Assembly (NCBI GenBank): GCA_902569865.1
Contig: CACFVT010000008.1
Coordinates: 1-38,509, forward strand
Length of the DNA stretch: 38,509 nucleotides
Reading direction: 5' to 3'
Origin: an uncultured Alphaproteobacteria bacterium
GTDB taxonomy: Bacteria; Pseudomonadota; Alphaproteobacteria; HIMB59; GCA-002718135
The translations under genes and the position numbers were made by a program. Below are positions 6,408-16,138 of the stretch, one piece after another (the stretch's first letter is position 1; the number at the start of each line of letters is the position of its first letter). A model generated the notes under the pieces. The model saw only the letters and a list, made by a program, of their open reading frames with translations, made no database searches and was not told the origin of the DNA.

Positions 6408-7594
6408 ATTCCCATAGCAAATTTAACAATTTTTTCTTTAAAAATTTTGTTTTTGTTTATTGCTTTAAAGCCAGCCTTTTTAAAAAATTTAAAATAAAAT
6501 TGATCTTTTTTAAATATCCAATCTAGCTTGTCAGTTATTTCATACAGTCTGTATGCATCATAATAGCAGGCATCATTATAAGTTTTACAAAAACTTTTTG
6601 AACCTATTTCTAACTTCCTTTCTTTAGATTTTTTGAGTAATTTTGTTATTGATTTAACATCTCTCAAGCCCAAATTCCATCCTTGACCAGCAATAGGGTG
6701 GATAGAGTGAGCAGCATCACCCACATAAACAGTTTTATTGTCATAAAACCTCTCATTGATATGTGCAGACAGGGGGAAAGATTGTACTGAGTTAATATTT
6801 GTAACACTGCCTACTTGCTGATAAAGTTGTTCATTAAGCATTTCTTTTATATATTTATTATCTAAATCTGAAGAAGCTATCTTATCAACTATCTCTGGCT
6901 TATTAGACCAAATTAAAGCGCTTTGATTTTTGTTTCTTTCTTTTAACATTGGTAAAATAGCCAATGGTCCAGTTTTTAAAAAAATTTCATACGCAATATT
7001 ATTGTGAGGCCATTCATGAAAAAAATTTATTACAAGGGCTTTTTCATTATAATTTTTTTTGAAAAAATTAGTTCCCAATATTTTTCTAACTGTACTGTTC
7101 TTTCCATCAGCAGCTATTATTAATTTTGAATTTATTTTTTTGTTATTTGAAGAGCTAATAATGCTGGAATTGCTGTAAGATATAGAATTAAGATTTGATC
7201 CTGTTATAAAATTTACATTATTCTTTTTGTTTAATTGCTTAATTAGGACACTAATCAACTTTGAGTTTTTTACTATATAACCAAGATTAGATTTTGTTAT
7301 AGGATTTTTAAAATCTAAATTAGAATTAGCTGTTTTATCAACAACTTTAATATTTTTTATTGGTTCAGCAAATGCTTTAATAAACTTCCAAAATCCCTGA
7401 GATTCTAAAAAAGCCTTTGAGCCCTCAGCTATAGCTGTTGTTCTTGTGTCTGTTGTTGGTTTTTTATTATTAAGCTTAATCTTTTCTCTTTCAGTAACAA
7501 CAATCTTATAGCCTAAACTTGATAAGCAATATGCTGTTAATAGACCGGTTAATCCCCCTCCCACAATATGTAAATCACAGTTCAATTCTTTCAT
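6404..7594 (-). CDS. UbiH/COQ6-family FAD-dependent monooxygenase
   Basis: A 396-residue flavoprotein hydroxylase. It has the dinucleotide-binding motif HIVGGGLTGLLTAYCL at residues 9-24, the DG motif LIIAADGKNSTVR near 160-172, and the second FAD motif VYVGDAAHSIHPIAGQGWN followed by LGLRD near 290-312. Members hydroxylate the aromatic ring in ubiquinone biosynthesis; which ring position (C1, C5 or C6) cannot be assigned without phylogeny, so no symbol is given. It lies alone on the minus strand, convergent with the LON-domain gene and divergent from ftsK across a 48-base gap that must hold both promoters. Confidence 0.85.
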   Translation of the reverse strand: MKELNCDLHIVGGGLTGLLTAYCLSSLGYKIVVTEREKIKLNNKKPTTDTRTTAIAEGSKAFLESQGFWKFIKAFAEPIKNIKVVDKTANSNLDFKNPITKSNLGYIVKNSKLISVLIKQLNKKNNVNFITGSNLNSISYSNSSIISSSNNKKINSKLIIAADGKNSTVRKILGTNFFKKNYNEKALVINFFHEWPHNNIAYEIFLKTGPLAILPMLKERNKNQSALIWSNKPEIVDKIASSDLDNKYIKEMLNEQLYQQVGSVTNINSVQSFPLSAHINERFYDNKTVYVGDAAHSIHPIAGQGWNLGLRDVKSITKLLKKSKERKLEIGSKSFCKTYNDACYYDAYRLYEITDKLDWIFKKDQFYFKFFKKAGFKAINKNKIFKEKIVKFAMGI

Positions 7595-7642
7595 AATTTT
7601 TCTTCGAATTACCTTATTCTAAAGGTATTAAAAACAATTAAT

Positions 7643-9895
7643 ATGTTTAAATATGGCGGATTTAAGTTATTTCTAATTAAAGTTTTTTTAGGTTTGGTGT
7701 TGGTAGGTTGTGGATTATTTATTCTTATAAGCTTAGGAACATACAGCCCTGAAGATCCTGGTCTAGGTAAATTACAATCATTTGGGGATACAACAAATTT
7801 TTTTGGGCATTTAGGTGCTTTAACATCGAGTGTGCTTTTATTTTTCTTTGCCACATACTCGTATGTTTTTGGTTTTTTTATTTTGTTTATTGGTATAACA
7901 TTTTTTTTTGGAATCTTGGTTAGAAATATTTTTCTTAAATTTTGCTTAATTGTTTTTTCTTCTGTTTTTTTTAATCATCTATTTGTTGAAACTATGTTTT
8001 CTTACGAGAGCACAGGCATAATACACAAAACAGTTGCAAATATTTTAGAAGGTTTTTTAAATAATTATAGTTTAGTTTTTGTAGAAACTTATCTTTTTCA
8101 TTTGCTTGTTCGTTTATTTTCTTTGTTTTTTTTAATCATCATAATATTCTATGTTTTTAGTATAAAATTTCGATATTTAAAAAAATTTAAATTTTTAGAA
8201 GTAATATTTTCATTTTTTTACAAAAAAACTTTTGGGGTAATTGCTGTTGGTTTTTCGAAATTAAATAAAAAAAATCAAAAAAGAAGAATTAATTCAAAGC
8301 CTTACAAAAATGAGCCAGTTTTAAACAAAAATAAAGCTAGCTTTGTTAAAAGAGTTAATCCAACAAAAAAAACACAGGACTCAGAATTTGATAACTATGT
8401 TTATCAATTGCCAAGCATAGAGCTGTTCACAAGATCATCTTTAAAACACAGCCAAACAAAAGAGGCTCAAAAACTGAATCAACAACTTTCATTAAAGTTA
8501 GAAAACACTTTGCTTGAATATGGAGTAGAAGGAAAAATTATAAACTTTAAATCAGGTCCCATAGTTACGCTATTTGAGTTTATACCAAAAGCAGGAATTA
8601 AGGCTAGTAAGGTAGTGGGATTATCAGATGATATAGCTAGAGCGATGTCCTCTCTGTCCGCTAGAATTTCTTCGCAACCAGGAAAAACGAGCCTGGGTAT
8701 AGAAATACCAAATGCTAAAAGAGAGGCTGTTTTCTTTGGTGATTTAATAAATGATAATGTTTTTTTTGATGGTAAAAATTCATTAAGATTAGCACTAGGT
8801 AAAAATATTTCTGGGGAAAACGTCTATACAGACTTAGAAAAAATGCCTCATCTTCTAATTGCTGGTACTACTGGGTCAGGTAAGTCTGTTGGAATTAATT
8901 CAATGATCATGAGTTTAATAATTAAATTTAAACCCAATGAATGTAAGTTAATTTTAATAGATCCAAAAATGCTAGAATTAAGTATTTATGAAGACATTCC
9001 TCACCTTTTAACCCCAGTTGTTACTAGTCCAAACAAAGCTGTATTTGCATTAAAATGGGTTGTTAGAGAAATGGAAAACAGATACAAATTAATGAGTTCG
9101 ATAAATGTAAAAAACATTAAAACTTTCAATGATAAAATAAATAATTTTCAAAAATCAGGAAGAAAAATGTTTAGAGAAGTACAAACAGGTATAGATAAAG
9201 ATACTAGAAAACCAATTATTGAAAAAAGAGAAATACCTCTTGAGGAAATGCCTTTTATAGTTGTTGTTATCGATGAAATGGCTGACCTGATGATGGTTGC
9301 TGGAAAAGAGGTCGAAAGCCTGGTTCAAAGACTGGCTCAAATGGCAAGAGCGTCTGGGATACATTTAATTACTGCAACACAGCGACCAAGTGTTGATGTT
9401 ATAACTGGAACCATTAAAGCAAATTTTCCAAGTAGAATTAGCTACAAAGTTGCTAGTAAGTTTGACAGCAGAACCATTATTAATGAAATGGGAGCCGAAC
9501 AATTACTGGGTGGTGGTGATATGCTGTTTTTAGAAAATGGTGCTTATTTAAAAAGATTACACGGTGGGTTCGTTAGTGAAGCAGAAATTGAAAAAGTTGT
9601 TGAGTTTATTAAAAAACAGAGCGTATTTGATTTTAAAAATGAAATTTCTTTAGAGGAAGAAAGTATAGATGGCTCACCATCTTTAAATTTTGACAATGGT
9701 GACGTTGATGAGCTTTACGCTAAAGCAGTTGATATTGTTGTAAATCAACAAAAAGTTTCAACTAGTTTTATTCAGAGATACTTACAAATAGGCTATAATA
9801 GGGCAGCAAGAATTGTTGAAAAAATGGAGGAAGATGGAATCGTTTCAGAAGCAAATAATGCCGGCAAAAGACAAGTTCTTAAAAAAACAATCTAA
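7643..9895 (+). CDS. ftsK: DNA translocase FtsK
   Basis: A 750-residue septal DNA pump that moves the chromosome terminus through the closing septum and activates XerCD. The first about 200 residues hold several hydrophobic membrane segments, followed by a short basic linker. The motor has Walker A GTTGSGKSVGIN from residue 408 and Walker B VVVVIDEMADLM near 540, then ATQRPSVDVITGTIKANFP. The C-terminal gamma winged-helix (about residues 690-750, including IQRYLQIGYNRAARIVEKME) reads KOPS sites. The linker is much shorter than in E. coli, as in other streamlined alphaproteobacteria. The lolA start lies inside its 3' end. Confidence 0.97.
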   Translation: MFKYGGFKLFLIKVFLGLVLVGCGLFILISLGTYSPEDPGLGKLQSFGDTTNFFGHLGALTSSVLLFFFATYSYVFGFFILFIGITFFFGILVRNIFLKFCLIVFSSVFFNHLFVETMFSYESTGIIHKTVANILEGFLNNYSLVFVETYLFHLLVRLFSLFFLIIIIFYVFSIKFRYLKKFKFLEVIFSFFYKKTFGVIAVGFSKLNKKNQKRRINSKPYKNEPVLNKNKASFVKRVNPTKKTQDSEFDNYVYQLPSIELFTRSSLKHSQTKEAQKLNQQLSLKLENTLLEYGVEGKIINFKSGPIVTLFEFIPKAGIKASKVVGLSDDIARAMSSLSARISSQPGKTSLGIEIPNAKREAVFFGDLINDNVFFDGKNSLRLALGKNISGENVYTDLEKMPHLLIAGTTGSGKSVGINSMIMSLIIKFKPNECKLILIDPKMLELSIYEDIPHLLTPVVTSPNKAVFALKWVVREMENRYKLMSSINVKNIKTFNDKINNFQKSGRKMFREVQTGIDKDTRKPIIEKREIPLEEMPFIVVVIDEMADLMMVAGKEVESLVQRLAQMARASGIHLITATQRPSVDVITGTIKANFPSRISYKVASKFDSRTIINEMGAEQLLGGGDMLFLENGAYLKRLHGGFVSEAEIEKVVEFIKKQSVFDFKNEISLEEESIDGSPSLNFDNGDVDELYAKAVDIVVNQQKVSTSFIQRYLQIGYNRAARIVEKMEEDGIVSEANNAGKRQVLKKTI

Positions 9896-10460
9896 TTTAT
9901 TTTTATTGGCAATTATATTTTTTATAATTTTATTTTTTACAAATACAATTGCTGAGCAAGTTGATTCTAAGGTAATAAATTATATAAAAAATTTAAATTT
10001 TTTCTCATCAAAATTTATTCAATCAAATGGCACCTCCATAGAGGAAGGTGATATTTATATTAAGGATGCTAAAATAAGACTGGATTATTTTTACCCAGAC
10101 AGAACCTTGTTAATAAGCAAAAAAAAGGGGGTTTACATAAATCATGAATTAAAAGAAGAGACCTTTTTTTCAACTGAGAAAAATATAGTAAGATTATTTT
10201 ATGATGTTTTTCTTGATTATAGTTTTTTTTCATCATTTGCTTTTAAAGAAAATAATAAAGAGGTAGTTTTTGAAAAAAAAATTATAATAGATTCAAAAGT
10301 TACAAATTTAAAAATTTTTTTTGAAAACAAACCTCTGTTATTAAGAAAAATAATTGCAGAAACTGAAAATGAACTCATTTCGATAAGCTTCAGTGAGCAC
10401 AATTATAATAATGCTTTTGATGAAAGTTTGTTTTCTTTTGTCCCTATGTATCTTGATTAA
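9858..10460 (+). CDS. lolA: Outer-membrane lipoprotein carrier LolA
   Basis: The periplasmic chaperone that ferries lipoproteins from LolCDE to the outer membrane. After a basic start, a hydrophobic signal peptide (LFLLAIIFFIILFF) ends near TIAEQ. The mature part, with VINYIKNLNFFSSKFIQSNG, EEGDIYIKDAKIRLDYFYP and DRTLLISKKKGVYINH, follows the LolA pattern of strand-rich repeats. I place the start at ATG 9858, giving 200 residues, because the upstream TTG at 9813 adds a charged stretch before the signal. The start overlaps ftsK by 38 bases, and ftsK-lolA is a conserved alphaproteobacterial pair. The 3' end overlaps the convergent regulator gene by 17 bases. Confidence 0.85.
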   Translation: MPAKDKFLKKQSNLFLLAIIFFIILFFTNTIAEQVDSKVINYIKNLNFFSSKFIQSNGTSIEEGDIYIKDAKIRLDYFYPDRTLLISKKKGVYINHELKEETFFSTEKNIVRLFYDVFLDYSFFSSFAFKENNKEVVFEKKIIIDSKVTNLKIFFENKPLLLRKIIAETENELISISFSEHNYNNAFDESLFSFVPMYLD

Positions 10461-11070
10461 TAATTTCTAAAAAAACATAATCATTTTTACTGAATATAGT
10501 AAAATGAGATCTAATGTTTTTTAGTTTTTTCCTAATTCGATTTAAGTGGCTCTCCATTGAAGAGGTGTTTAAATCTTGTCTTATTTGGAGAACTTCTCTC
10601 TCAAGGATGCCTTTTTTTACATTTTTTTCTTTAAACAATTGTAAAAGAATGTTGTTTTCTGCGTGAGTTAAATCAATTTTTTCATTCGTTTTAATATTAA
10701 CTACTGAATGATTATTAAGTTCAATATTTGCAAAGGTGTGTTTTCTTGTATTAATAAACCCGTTAATTATATCTACTAATTTATTTATAGAAACCGGTGA
10801 AACAAAAGTATTTTTTTTATTTAATGAAAATTTTTGAAAAACAGAAAAATCCTTACACATAAATATAAGGTTTTCATTTTCATGTATTTTTTTTACAATT
10901 TTTTTAGAAACTGTGTTTTGATTATCTAAAAACACTATTGATAGGTTTTTTTTATCATTATATGTTTCTAGGTCCTTTAAACTTTTAATACTTATGTCAA
11001 AAAACTCGTTCAGATTTATAAAAAAATTTTTTAATTCTTCTGTTGAAAAAATTTCTAATTTAGTTTTCAT
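10444..11070 (-). CDS. Orphan OmpR-type winged-helix protein with degenerate receiver-like domain
   Basis: A 208-residue protein. The C-terminal about 85 residues fit a Trans_reg_C winged helix: IDLTHAENNILLQLFKEK, then ILEREVLQIRQDL, then MESHLNRIRKKLKNIRS as recognition helix and wing. The N-terminal about 115 residues are shaped like a response-regulator receiver, and IVFLDN could hold the phospho-accepting Asp, but the acidic pair expected after the first strand is absent (KLEIFSTEEL). Phosphorylation is therefore doubtful. No histidine kinase gene is in the window. Its ATG overlaps the yggS stop (ATGA), so the two are co-transcribed. The target genes are unknown; the nearby porin is one untested possibility. 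Confidence 0.7.
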   Translation of the reverse strand: MKTKLEIFSTEELKNFFINLNEFFDISIKSLKDLETYNDKKNLSIVFLDNQNTVSKKIVKKIHENENLIFMCKDFSVFQKFSLNKKNTFVSPVSINKLVDIINGFINTRKHTFANIELNNHSVVNIKTNEKIDLTHAENNILLQLFKEKNVKKGILEREVLQIRQDLNTSSMESHLNRIRKKLKNIRSHFTIFSKNDYVFLEIINQDT

Positions 11071-11705
11071 TGTTGTCTTTTTCCAAACAGCAATGTGCCT
11101 ATGCGGATATAGGTTGCATTATACTTTATCGCCTCAATATAATCATCGCTCATTCCCATGCTTAAATTTGACAGATTGTGTTTTTTAGCCCTTTTTTCCA
11201 ATGCAGAAAAGTGCTCTTGTGGGGGATCATTAATGGGCGGAATGCACATTAGACCAACAATATTAAGGGTAAGGTCATTCTTACAATGGTTAATGAATTC
11301 GTCAAGTCGCTCAGGATAAATGCCGCTTTTATTTTCTTCTCTTCCGGTATTAACCTGAATAAAAAATTTTTTATTCTTTAAATTTCCTTGTTTTACAAAC
11401 TCTTTTGCTAGTTTTTCCCTATCAAGGGTATGGAATACATCAAAAAGCTTTATGGCTTCCTTGGTTTTGTTTGTTTGTAGGGGGCCTGTCAAATGTAGTT
11501 CTAGTTTTGGGTGTTTTATCTTAAGGTCCTCAAACTTTATTTTGGCCTCCTGAACTCTGTTTTCACCAAATATTCTGACGCCTTGTTCTAGAGCGTCTTC
11601 AACAAGCTCCTTGGGATGATTTTTAGAAACTGCAATAACTTGAGTTTTTTTCCCCAAAAGCTCGATTTCTTCTATAATTTTCTTATATTTATCAATATTG
11701 AACAT
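11067..11705 (-). CDS. yggS: YggS/PLPBP pyridoxal 5'-phosphate homeostasis protein
   Basis: A 212-residue PLP-binding barrel protein (alanine racemase N-terminal fold without a catalytic domain). It keeps PLP vitamers and amino-acid pools in balance. Family motifs are visible: QVIAVSKNHP with the PLP lysine at about residue 28, FGENRVQEAKIK, LHLTGPLQTNK, FIQVNTGREENKSG, GLMCIPP and SMGMSDDYIEAIK, then a C-terminal RIGTLLFGKR. Length is slightly under the E. coli protein. In alphaproteobacteria it commonly neighbours the DUF3576-leuS block; here a porin gene lies between them on the other strand. Confidence 0.92.
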   Translation of the reverse strand: MFNIDKYKKIIEEIELLGKKTQVIAVSKNHPKELVEDALEQGVRIFGENRVQEAKIKFEDLKIKHPKLELHLTGPLQTNKTKEAIKLFDVFHTLDREKLAKEFVKQGNLKNKKFFIQVNTGREENKSGIYPERLDEFINHCKNDLTLNIVGLMCIPPINDPPQEHFSALEKRAKKHNLSNLSMGMSDDYIEAIKYNATYIRIGTLLFGKRQQ

Positions 11706-11801
11706 TTATAATTGTTGTAAAAAAACAACACAACTTAACTAATTTCTTTATTTTTATGCTTTTTTTGGTTTTTTAGCAATTTTTTTATTAATAATCAGGC
11801 C

Positions 11802-11842
11802 AATATAAGAGTAGTTTCTTATATTTAATGAATATTCATTAA
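11802..11842. promoter_or_regulatory. Two adjacent perfect inverted repeats upstream of the porin
   Basis: First repeat: AATATAAGA (11802-11810) and TCTTATATT (11817-11825), 9-bp arms with a 6-base loop. Second: an 18-bp perfect palindrome, TTAATGAATATTCATTAA, at 11825-11842, sharing one base with the first. It ends six bases before the strong ribosome site AAGGAG (11849-11854). They may be operator sites for a dimeric regulator or stem-loops in the 5' leader of a heavily expressed mRNA; the sequence alone does not choose. Confidence 0.6.
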
Positions 11843-11860
11843 CTCAATAAGGAGTATATT

Positions 11861-12925
11861 ATGAAAAAAGAACTATTAATTGCATCAGCTTTAGTATCAA
11901 CTTTAGGCGCTGCCTCAGTTGCTAATGCTGTTACTGCATCTACTTCTGGTAGTCATCATACTGGTTTAAGGGGTCAAAGCATTGATTCTGCTAGTGCTGA
12001 TACTACAACACAGGTTGTAGCATCTAGCTTCTCAGTTTCTCTTTCAGAGACTACTGATGGTGGCGTAGGTATTGCTTCAAGCTTTATGCTAGCAAACGAA
12101 GGTACTGGTGGTACTCAGTCTGCTGGTCTTACACTTACTTTCACTGATGGATCAAAATTAGACATCATCAATGGTGGTAACGCAGCTAAAACTCACGACA
12201 TTTCTGTTCCTGGTGGAGCTGGTGAGGCTTCAATCACTGTAACTGGTAATAACAGAGCACAAACTGGACTAGACTTCTTTGGTGAAGCTACTGCAGTTGG
12301 TTTTGAGTGGCATTCAGCTGCTGACTTTATGGCTGACGGCCTTAAAATTGGTGCTTCATTCTCAGCTGACACAGGTGCTGCTGCAGATGCATCAGCTACT
12401 CTTGAAAGCTCGTGGGGTCTTGGTGCAACTTATGTAACAAGCGCTGGTGACACTGCTGTAACAATTGGTGCTGGTATTGCTGACTCTGATTGGAAAGACT
12501 CTGGTACTGCTCCATCAAGTGGATCTAATGGTTTCCACATTGGTATTAGTGCTGTTACTGGAAACTTAACTGTTGCTGCTGGTTATGCTAATGGTGACAA
12601 AGTATCAGCTGGAGCTGCTACAGGAGAAACAGGAGAATACGAAGTAAATGACAACACTGTTACTAAAGTTGGAGCTAAATATGTTTCTGGTGATGTAACT
12701 CTAAGTGTTGGTTACTCTTCTGGATCAGGTAAAGATTCAACTACTCTTGGTACTGCTGGTACTGCAGAGGATGCTAATGACTCTACTGATGCTGGTATTT
12801 CGTATGCTGTAGCTTCAGGTGTAACTGCTAACATTGGATGGAAGAACGTTGACTCACAAGAGGCTGGCGCTTCTGACGCATCAGGTGGTACTTCATGGTA
12901 CATCGGTGCTAACATGGCATTTTAA
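11861..12925 (+). CDS. Outer-membrane porin (16-strand type, Gram-negative porin family)
   Basis: A 354-residue protein. Its Sec signal peptide MKKELLIASALVSTLGAAS is cleaved after VANA, and a mature region rich in Gly, Ser, Thr and Ala follows with alternating hydrophobic strands. It ends in the terminal aromatic residue (YIGANMAF) recognised by the BAM complex. Strand segments such as GFHIGISAVTGNLTVAAGY and TLSVGYSSG are barrel-like. It should form a general diffusion channel. It has the clearest ribosome site in the window (AAGGAG, 7 bases before ATG), inverted repeats upstream and a strong terminator downstream, so it is a single-gene unit. Its bases differ from the neighbours: higher G+C, few A/T runs and heavy use of GCT, GGT and ACT, as expected of a very abundant protein. 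The substrate is unknown. Confidence 0.85.
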   Translation: MKKELLIASALVSTLGAASVANAVTASTSGSHHTGLRGQSIDSASADTTTQVVASSFSVSLSETTDGGVGIASSFMLANEGTGGTQSAGLTLTFTDGSKLDIINGGNAAKTHDISVPGGAGEASITVTGNNRAQTGLDFFGEATAVGFEWHSAADFMADGLKIGASFSADTGAAADASATLESSWGLGATYVTSAGDTAVTIGAGIADSDWKDSGTAPSSGSNGFHIGISAVTGNLTVAAGYANGDKVSAGAATGETGEYEVNDNTVTKVGAKYVSGDVTLSVGYSSGSGKDSTTLGTAGTAEDANDSTDAGISYAVASGVTANIGWKNVDSQEAGASDASGGTSWYIGANMAF

Positions 12926-12942
12926 TTAATATAAATTTTATT

Positions 12943-12975
12943 AAAACGGCACTTTTTTAAGTGCCGTTTTTTTTT
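12943..12975 (+). terminator. Rho-independent terminator of the porin gene
   Basis: A perfect 12-bp stem, AAAACGGCACTT with AAGTGCCGTTTT, closes a four-T loop (12955-12958) and runs straight into a T-tract to 12975. It begins 18 bases after the porin stop codon. This is the strongest terminator I see in the window. Confidence 0.95.
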
Positions 12976-13014
12976 ATAATTTACTTTTTTCAAGCAATAG
13001 AATATTTAGATAAT

Positions 13015-13617
13015 ATGTCTCTTTTGAAAGCTCTTTCATTCATATTATTAATATTTCTTTTTTCATGTAACAAAAACTTAACAGAAGAAGAAAGAGAAGA
13101 ATTGTGGTCAAAAGCACAGACTACAGGGGAAATAGTAGGTAGATCGGGCACAGTGGTTAATACTGCAAACAACAAAGAGCTTGCAATGAGAGAGGCTGAG
13201 ACAAGAAATGCTACTGGTGGTGGTTTATTTGGAAAAGATGGACTTGATATATTTAGTACAGACAAAGACAAAAAACAAGAAGGTGGGTTTGCTTCGGTTG
13301 GTATGCCAATAAACCCTTATTTGTGGTCGGCTAGTTTAGAGACACTAAGTTTTATCCCCCTAAGTTCAGCAGACCCATTTGGGGGAACTATTTTTACCGA
13401 CTGGTACAGTACACAAGCTAATGAAAACGAAAGGTGTAAAATAAATGTATTTATTAGTGGTGCAGAATTAAAAACACAAAACCTAAGGGTGTCGTCTTTT
13501 TGTGAGATTTTTAAAAATAATAAATGGGTTGGTGTTACAAAAAACAACAAAGATGACATAGACCTGGAAAACGCTATATTAAACAAGGCTAAAAAACTAA
13601 AACTTAAAAACACCTAA
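13015..13617 (+). CDS. DUF3576 lipoprotein
   Basis: A 200-residue predicted lipoprotein of the DUF3576 family, found mostly in alphaproteobacteria beside leuS. The hydrophobic signal [16 protein letters not shown] ends in a lipobox with Cys at about residue 18. Family segments [20 protein letters not shown], then [16 protein letters not shown] and [16 protein letters not shown] are present. The ATG at 13015 is chosen because it puts the lipobox in the usual place; the frame is open further upstream but that extension lies over the porin terminator. Molecular function is unknown; periplasmic envelope localisation is likely. Only one base separates its stop from the leuS GTG. Confidence 0.85.
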   Translation: MSLLKALSFILLIFLFSCNKNLTEEEREELWSKAQTTGEIVGRSGTVVNTANNKELAMREAETRNATGGGLFGKDGLDIFSTDKDKKQEGGFASVGMPINPYLWSASLETLSFIPLSSADPFGGTIFTDWYSTQANENERCKINVFISGAELKTQNLRVSSFCEIFKNNKWVGVTKNNKDDIDLENAILNKAKKLKLKNT

Positions 13618-13618
13618 A

Positions 13619-16138
13619 GTGTCGGATAGATACAATCATAAGGTAGCCGAACCAAAGTGGCAAAAAAAATGGTCGGATGCCAATATATTTAAGGTAGAAA
13701 AAAAAGATAATAAAAAAAAATATTATGTACTTGAAATGTTTCCCTATCCTTCGGGGAAAATTCATATGGGGCATGTAAGAAATTATACACTTGGCGATGT
13801 TGTTGCGCGCTACAAAAAAATGATGGGGTTCAATGTTTTCCATCCTATGGGCTGGGATGCATTTGGGCTGCCTGCAGAAAATGCTGCTATGACAGAAAAA
13901 AAGAATCCTTCAAATTGGACGTATGCGAATATAAGTTACATGCGAAACCAACTTAAATCTATGGGTTTTTCTATTGATTGGGACAGAGAAATAGCAACTT
14001 GTCACCCTGGTTATTACAAGCATGAACAGCTCTTTTTTTTAGAAATGTATAAAAGCGGCCTAGCTTATAAAAAAATGTCGGAGGTTAATTGGGACCCAGT
14101 AGATAAAACAGTTTTAGCAAATGAACAAGTTATTGATGGTAGGGGGTGGCGATCAGGCGCAATAGTTGAGAAAAAAAATCTTTCACAATGGTTTTTAAAA
14201 ACAAGCAATTACTCAGAAGAGCTGTTAAGTGATTTAGGCTCACTGGATATGTGGCCAAACAAAGTTAAGGTCATGCAATCTAACTGGATTGGGAAATCAG
14301 AAGGAGCAGAAATAGTCTTTTCAATAATTAAAAATGATTTTTTAGAGGAAAAACATCTTAGGGTTTATACCACAAGGCCTGATACAATTTTTGGCGCAAC
14401 ATTTGTTGCTATTTCAGCAGATCATGATCTTGCAAAAAAAATATTAAAAAAAGATAACAACGCTAAACAATTTAGTAATGAGATTAAATCCACAGACTCT
14501 GAAAAAACAAAAATAGGCTATAATACAAACGTTTTTATTAAACATCCTTTTTTAGATAAAAAAATTCCACTATTTATAGCAAATTTTGTTTTAATGGATT
14601 ATGGATTAGGCGCTATATTTGGTTGTCCTGCCCATGATCAAAGAGATTTAGATTTTGCACTAAAGTATAATTTGGAGGTTGTTCAGGTTATAGAGTCTAT
14701 AAAATCAAAACAAATCTCAAATAGCATTAAAAATATTGCAATATTAGATGATGGTCTGATGATTAATTCTGGGTTTCTAGATGGAATGGATAATGAAAAA
14801 GCAAAAAAAGAGGTTGTGAAAAGATTAGAAAAAGAGGGGATTGGTAATAAAAAAATAAATTATAAATTAAGAGATTGGGGTATTTCCAGACAGCGTTATT
14901 GGGGGTGCCCAATTCCAATATTATATAGAGAAGATGGCTCGGTTATTCCTGTTGAAGAAAAAGAACTGCCCGTTTTGCTACCTGTGCTAAACCAAAACAA
15001 TCCAAGCCCAACAAAAGAAGAGGTTGATGAGTGGAAAAATACCAACTGCCCTATAACTGGTATGAAGGCAATTAGAGAAACAGATACTTTTGATACTTTC
15101 TTTGAGTCTTCCTGGTATTTTTTGCGTTATTGTAACCCGCGTTTAAACAACAAGCCTTTTTTAAAAGAAGATGTTAATTATTGGCTTCCTGTTGATCAAT
15201 ATATAGGCGGTATTGAACATGCAATTCTTCATCTTTTGTATTCTAGGTTTTTTACAAAAGCACTAAGAGATTTAAACTTTTTAGATATTAACGAGCCCTT
15301 CAGAGGTCTTTTTACACAAGGCATGGTTACCCATAAAACATTTAAAGACAAAATGGGCAATTGGGTTGAGCCCAATAAGATTGTTGAAAGTAAGGGAAAT
15401 TATTTTGATAATAATAATGAGCAGATTTTGGTTGGTAAAATTGAAAAAATGAGTAAGTCTAAAAAAAATGTAGTGAACCCCTCGTCTATAATTGATAATT
15501 ATGGCGCTGACACAGCAAGGTGGTTTATGTTATCAGACTCTCCTCCAGAAAGAGACTTGGAGTGGACAGATGTTGGTGTGGCCTCTTCACACAAGTTTAT
15601 TAATAAAATCTGGGAAACCTGTATAAGGGCTAAGAATTACAAAGCACCAGATGGTTTGCTAAAAACACATAAATTTAACCCCCTTATACAAAGTGTTTCA
15701 GAAAATATTGAAAAATTTCATTTTAATAAATCTGTTGCAAACATTTATGAATATGTAAATGAGATTAACAAGTCTATGGATAAAAAAACAATTTCAAGCG
15801 ATGGTTTAAAAGGTGTAGTCAAAAATTTGTGTATTATTATACATCCATTCACGCCTCATTTAAGTGAAGAAATCTGGGAGCTTCTAGGCCACAAAGGTTT
15901 TTGCGCTAATGCAAATTGGCCGGAGCTTAAAAAAAATGATGTTGTTAATAAAATTAATCTTCCGATACAGGTTAATGGAAAGTTGAGAGGCCTTATTTCT
16001 TCAAAGAAAAATGATAAAGAAGAGGTTGTTTTAGAAAAAGCAAAAAAATTACCTAACTTAAACGGGGTGTTAAAAGATAAAATAATTGTAAAAATTATAT
16101 ATATACCTGGAAAAATATTAAATATAGTTATTAAATGA
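13619..16138 (+). CDS. leuS: Leucyl-tRNA synthetase
   Basis: This 839-residue class I synthetase charges tRNA-Leu. The HIGH-type motif [11 protein letters not shown] lies at residues 42-52. The CP1 editing domain follows, with the [13 protein letters not shown] strand and [13 protein letters not shown], and the signature loop [10 protein letters not shown] starts at residue 610. A C-terminal anticodon-binding helical domain with VNGKLRG completes it. The start is GTG, directly after the DUF3576 stop. Length is slightly below the 860 residues of E. coli. Its last four bases overlap the lptE ATG. Confidence 0.97.
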   Translation: MSDRYNHKVAEPKWQKKWSDANIFKVEKKDNKKKYYVLEMFPYPSGKIHMGHVRNYTLGDVVARYKKMMGFNVFHPMGWDAFGLPAENAAMTEKKNPSNWTYANISYMRNQLKSMGFSIDWDREIATCHPGYYKHEQLFFLEMYKSGLAYKKMSEVNWDPVDKTVLANEQVIDGRGWRSGAIVEKKNLSQWFLKTSNYSEELLSDLGSLDMWPNKVKVMQSNWIGKSEGAEIVFSIIKNDFLEEKHLRVYTTRPDTIFGATFVAISADHDLAKKILKKDNNAKQFSNEIKSTDSEKTKIGYNTNVFIKHPFLDKKIPLFIANFVLMDYGLGAIFGCPAHDQRDLDFALKYNLEVVQVIESIKSKQISNSIKNIAILDDGLMINSGFLDGMDNEKAKKEVVKRLEKEGIGNKKINYKLRDWGISRQRYWGCPIPILYREDGSVIPVEEKELPVLLPVLNQNNPSPTKEEVDEWKNTNCPITGMKAIRETDTFDTFFESSWYFLRYCNPRLNNKPFLKEDVNYWLPVDQYIGGIEHAILHLLYSRFFTKALRDLNFLDINEPFRGLFTQGMVTHKTFKDKMGNWVEPNKIVESKGNYFDNNNEQILVGKIEKMSKSKKNVVNPSSIIDNYGADTARWFMLSDSPPERDLEWTDVGVASSHKFINKIWETCIRAKNYKAPDGLLKTHKFNPLIQSVSENIEKFHFNKSVANIYEYVNEINKSMDKKTISSDGLKGVVKNLCIIIHPFTPHLSEEIWELLGHKGFCANANWPELKKNDVVNKINLPIQVNGKLRGLISSKKNDKEEVVLEKAKKLPNLNGVLKDKIIVKIIYIPGKILNIVIK

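Noticed and set aside
12712-12915. Minus-strand frame of 67 codons within the porin gene.
   Set aside because: It is a shadow produced by the porin's unusual codon use, with no start context and no family motifs.
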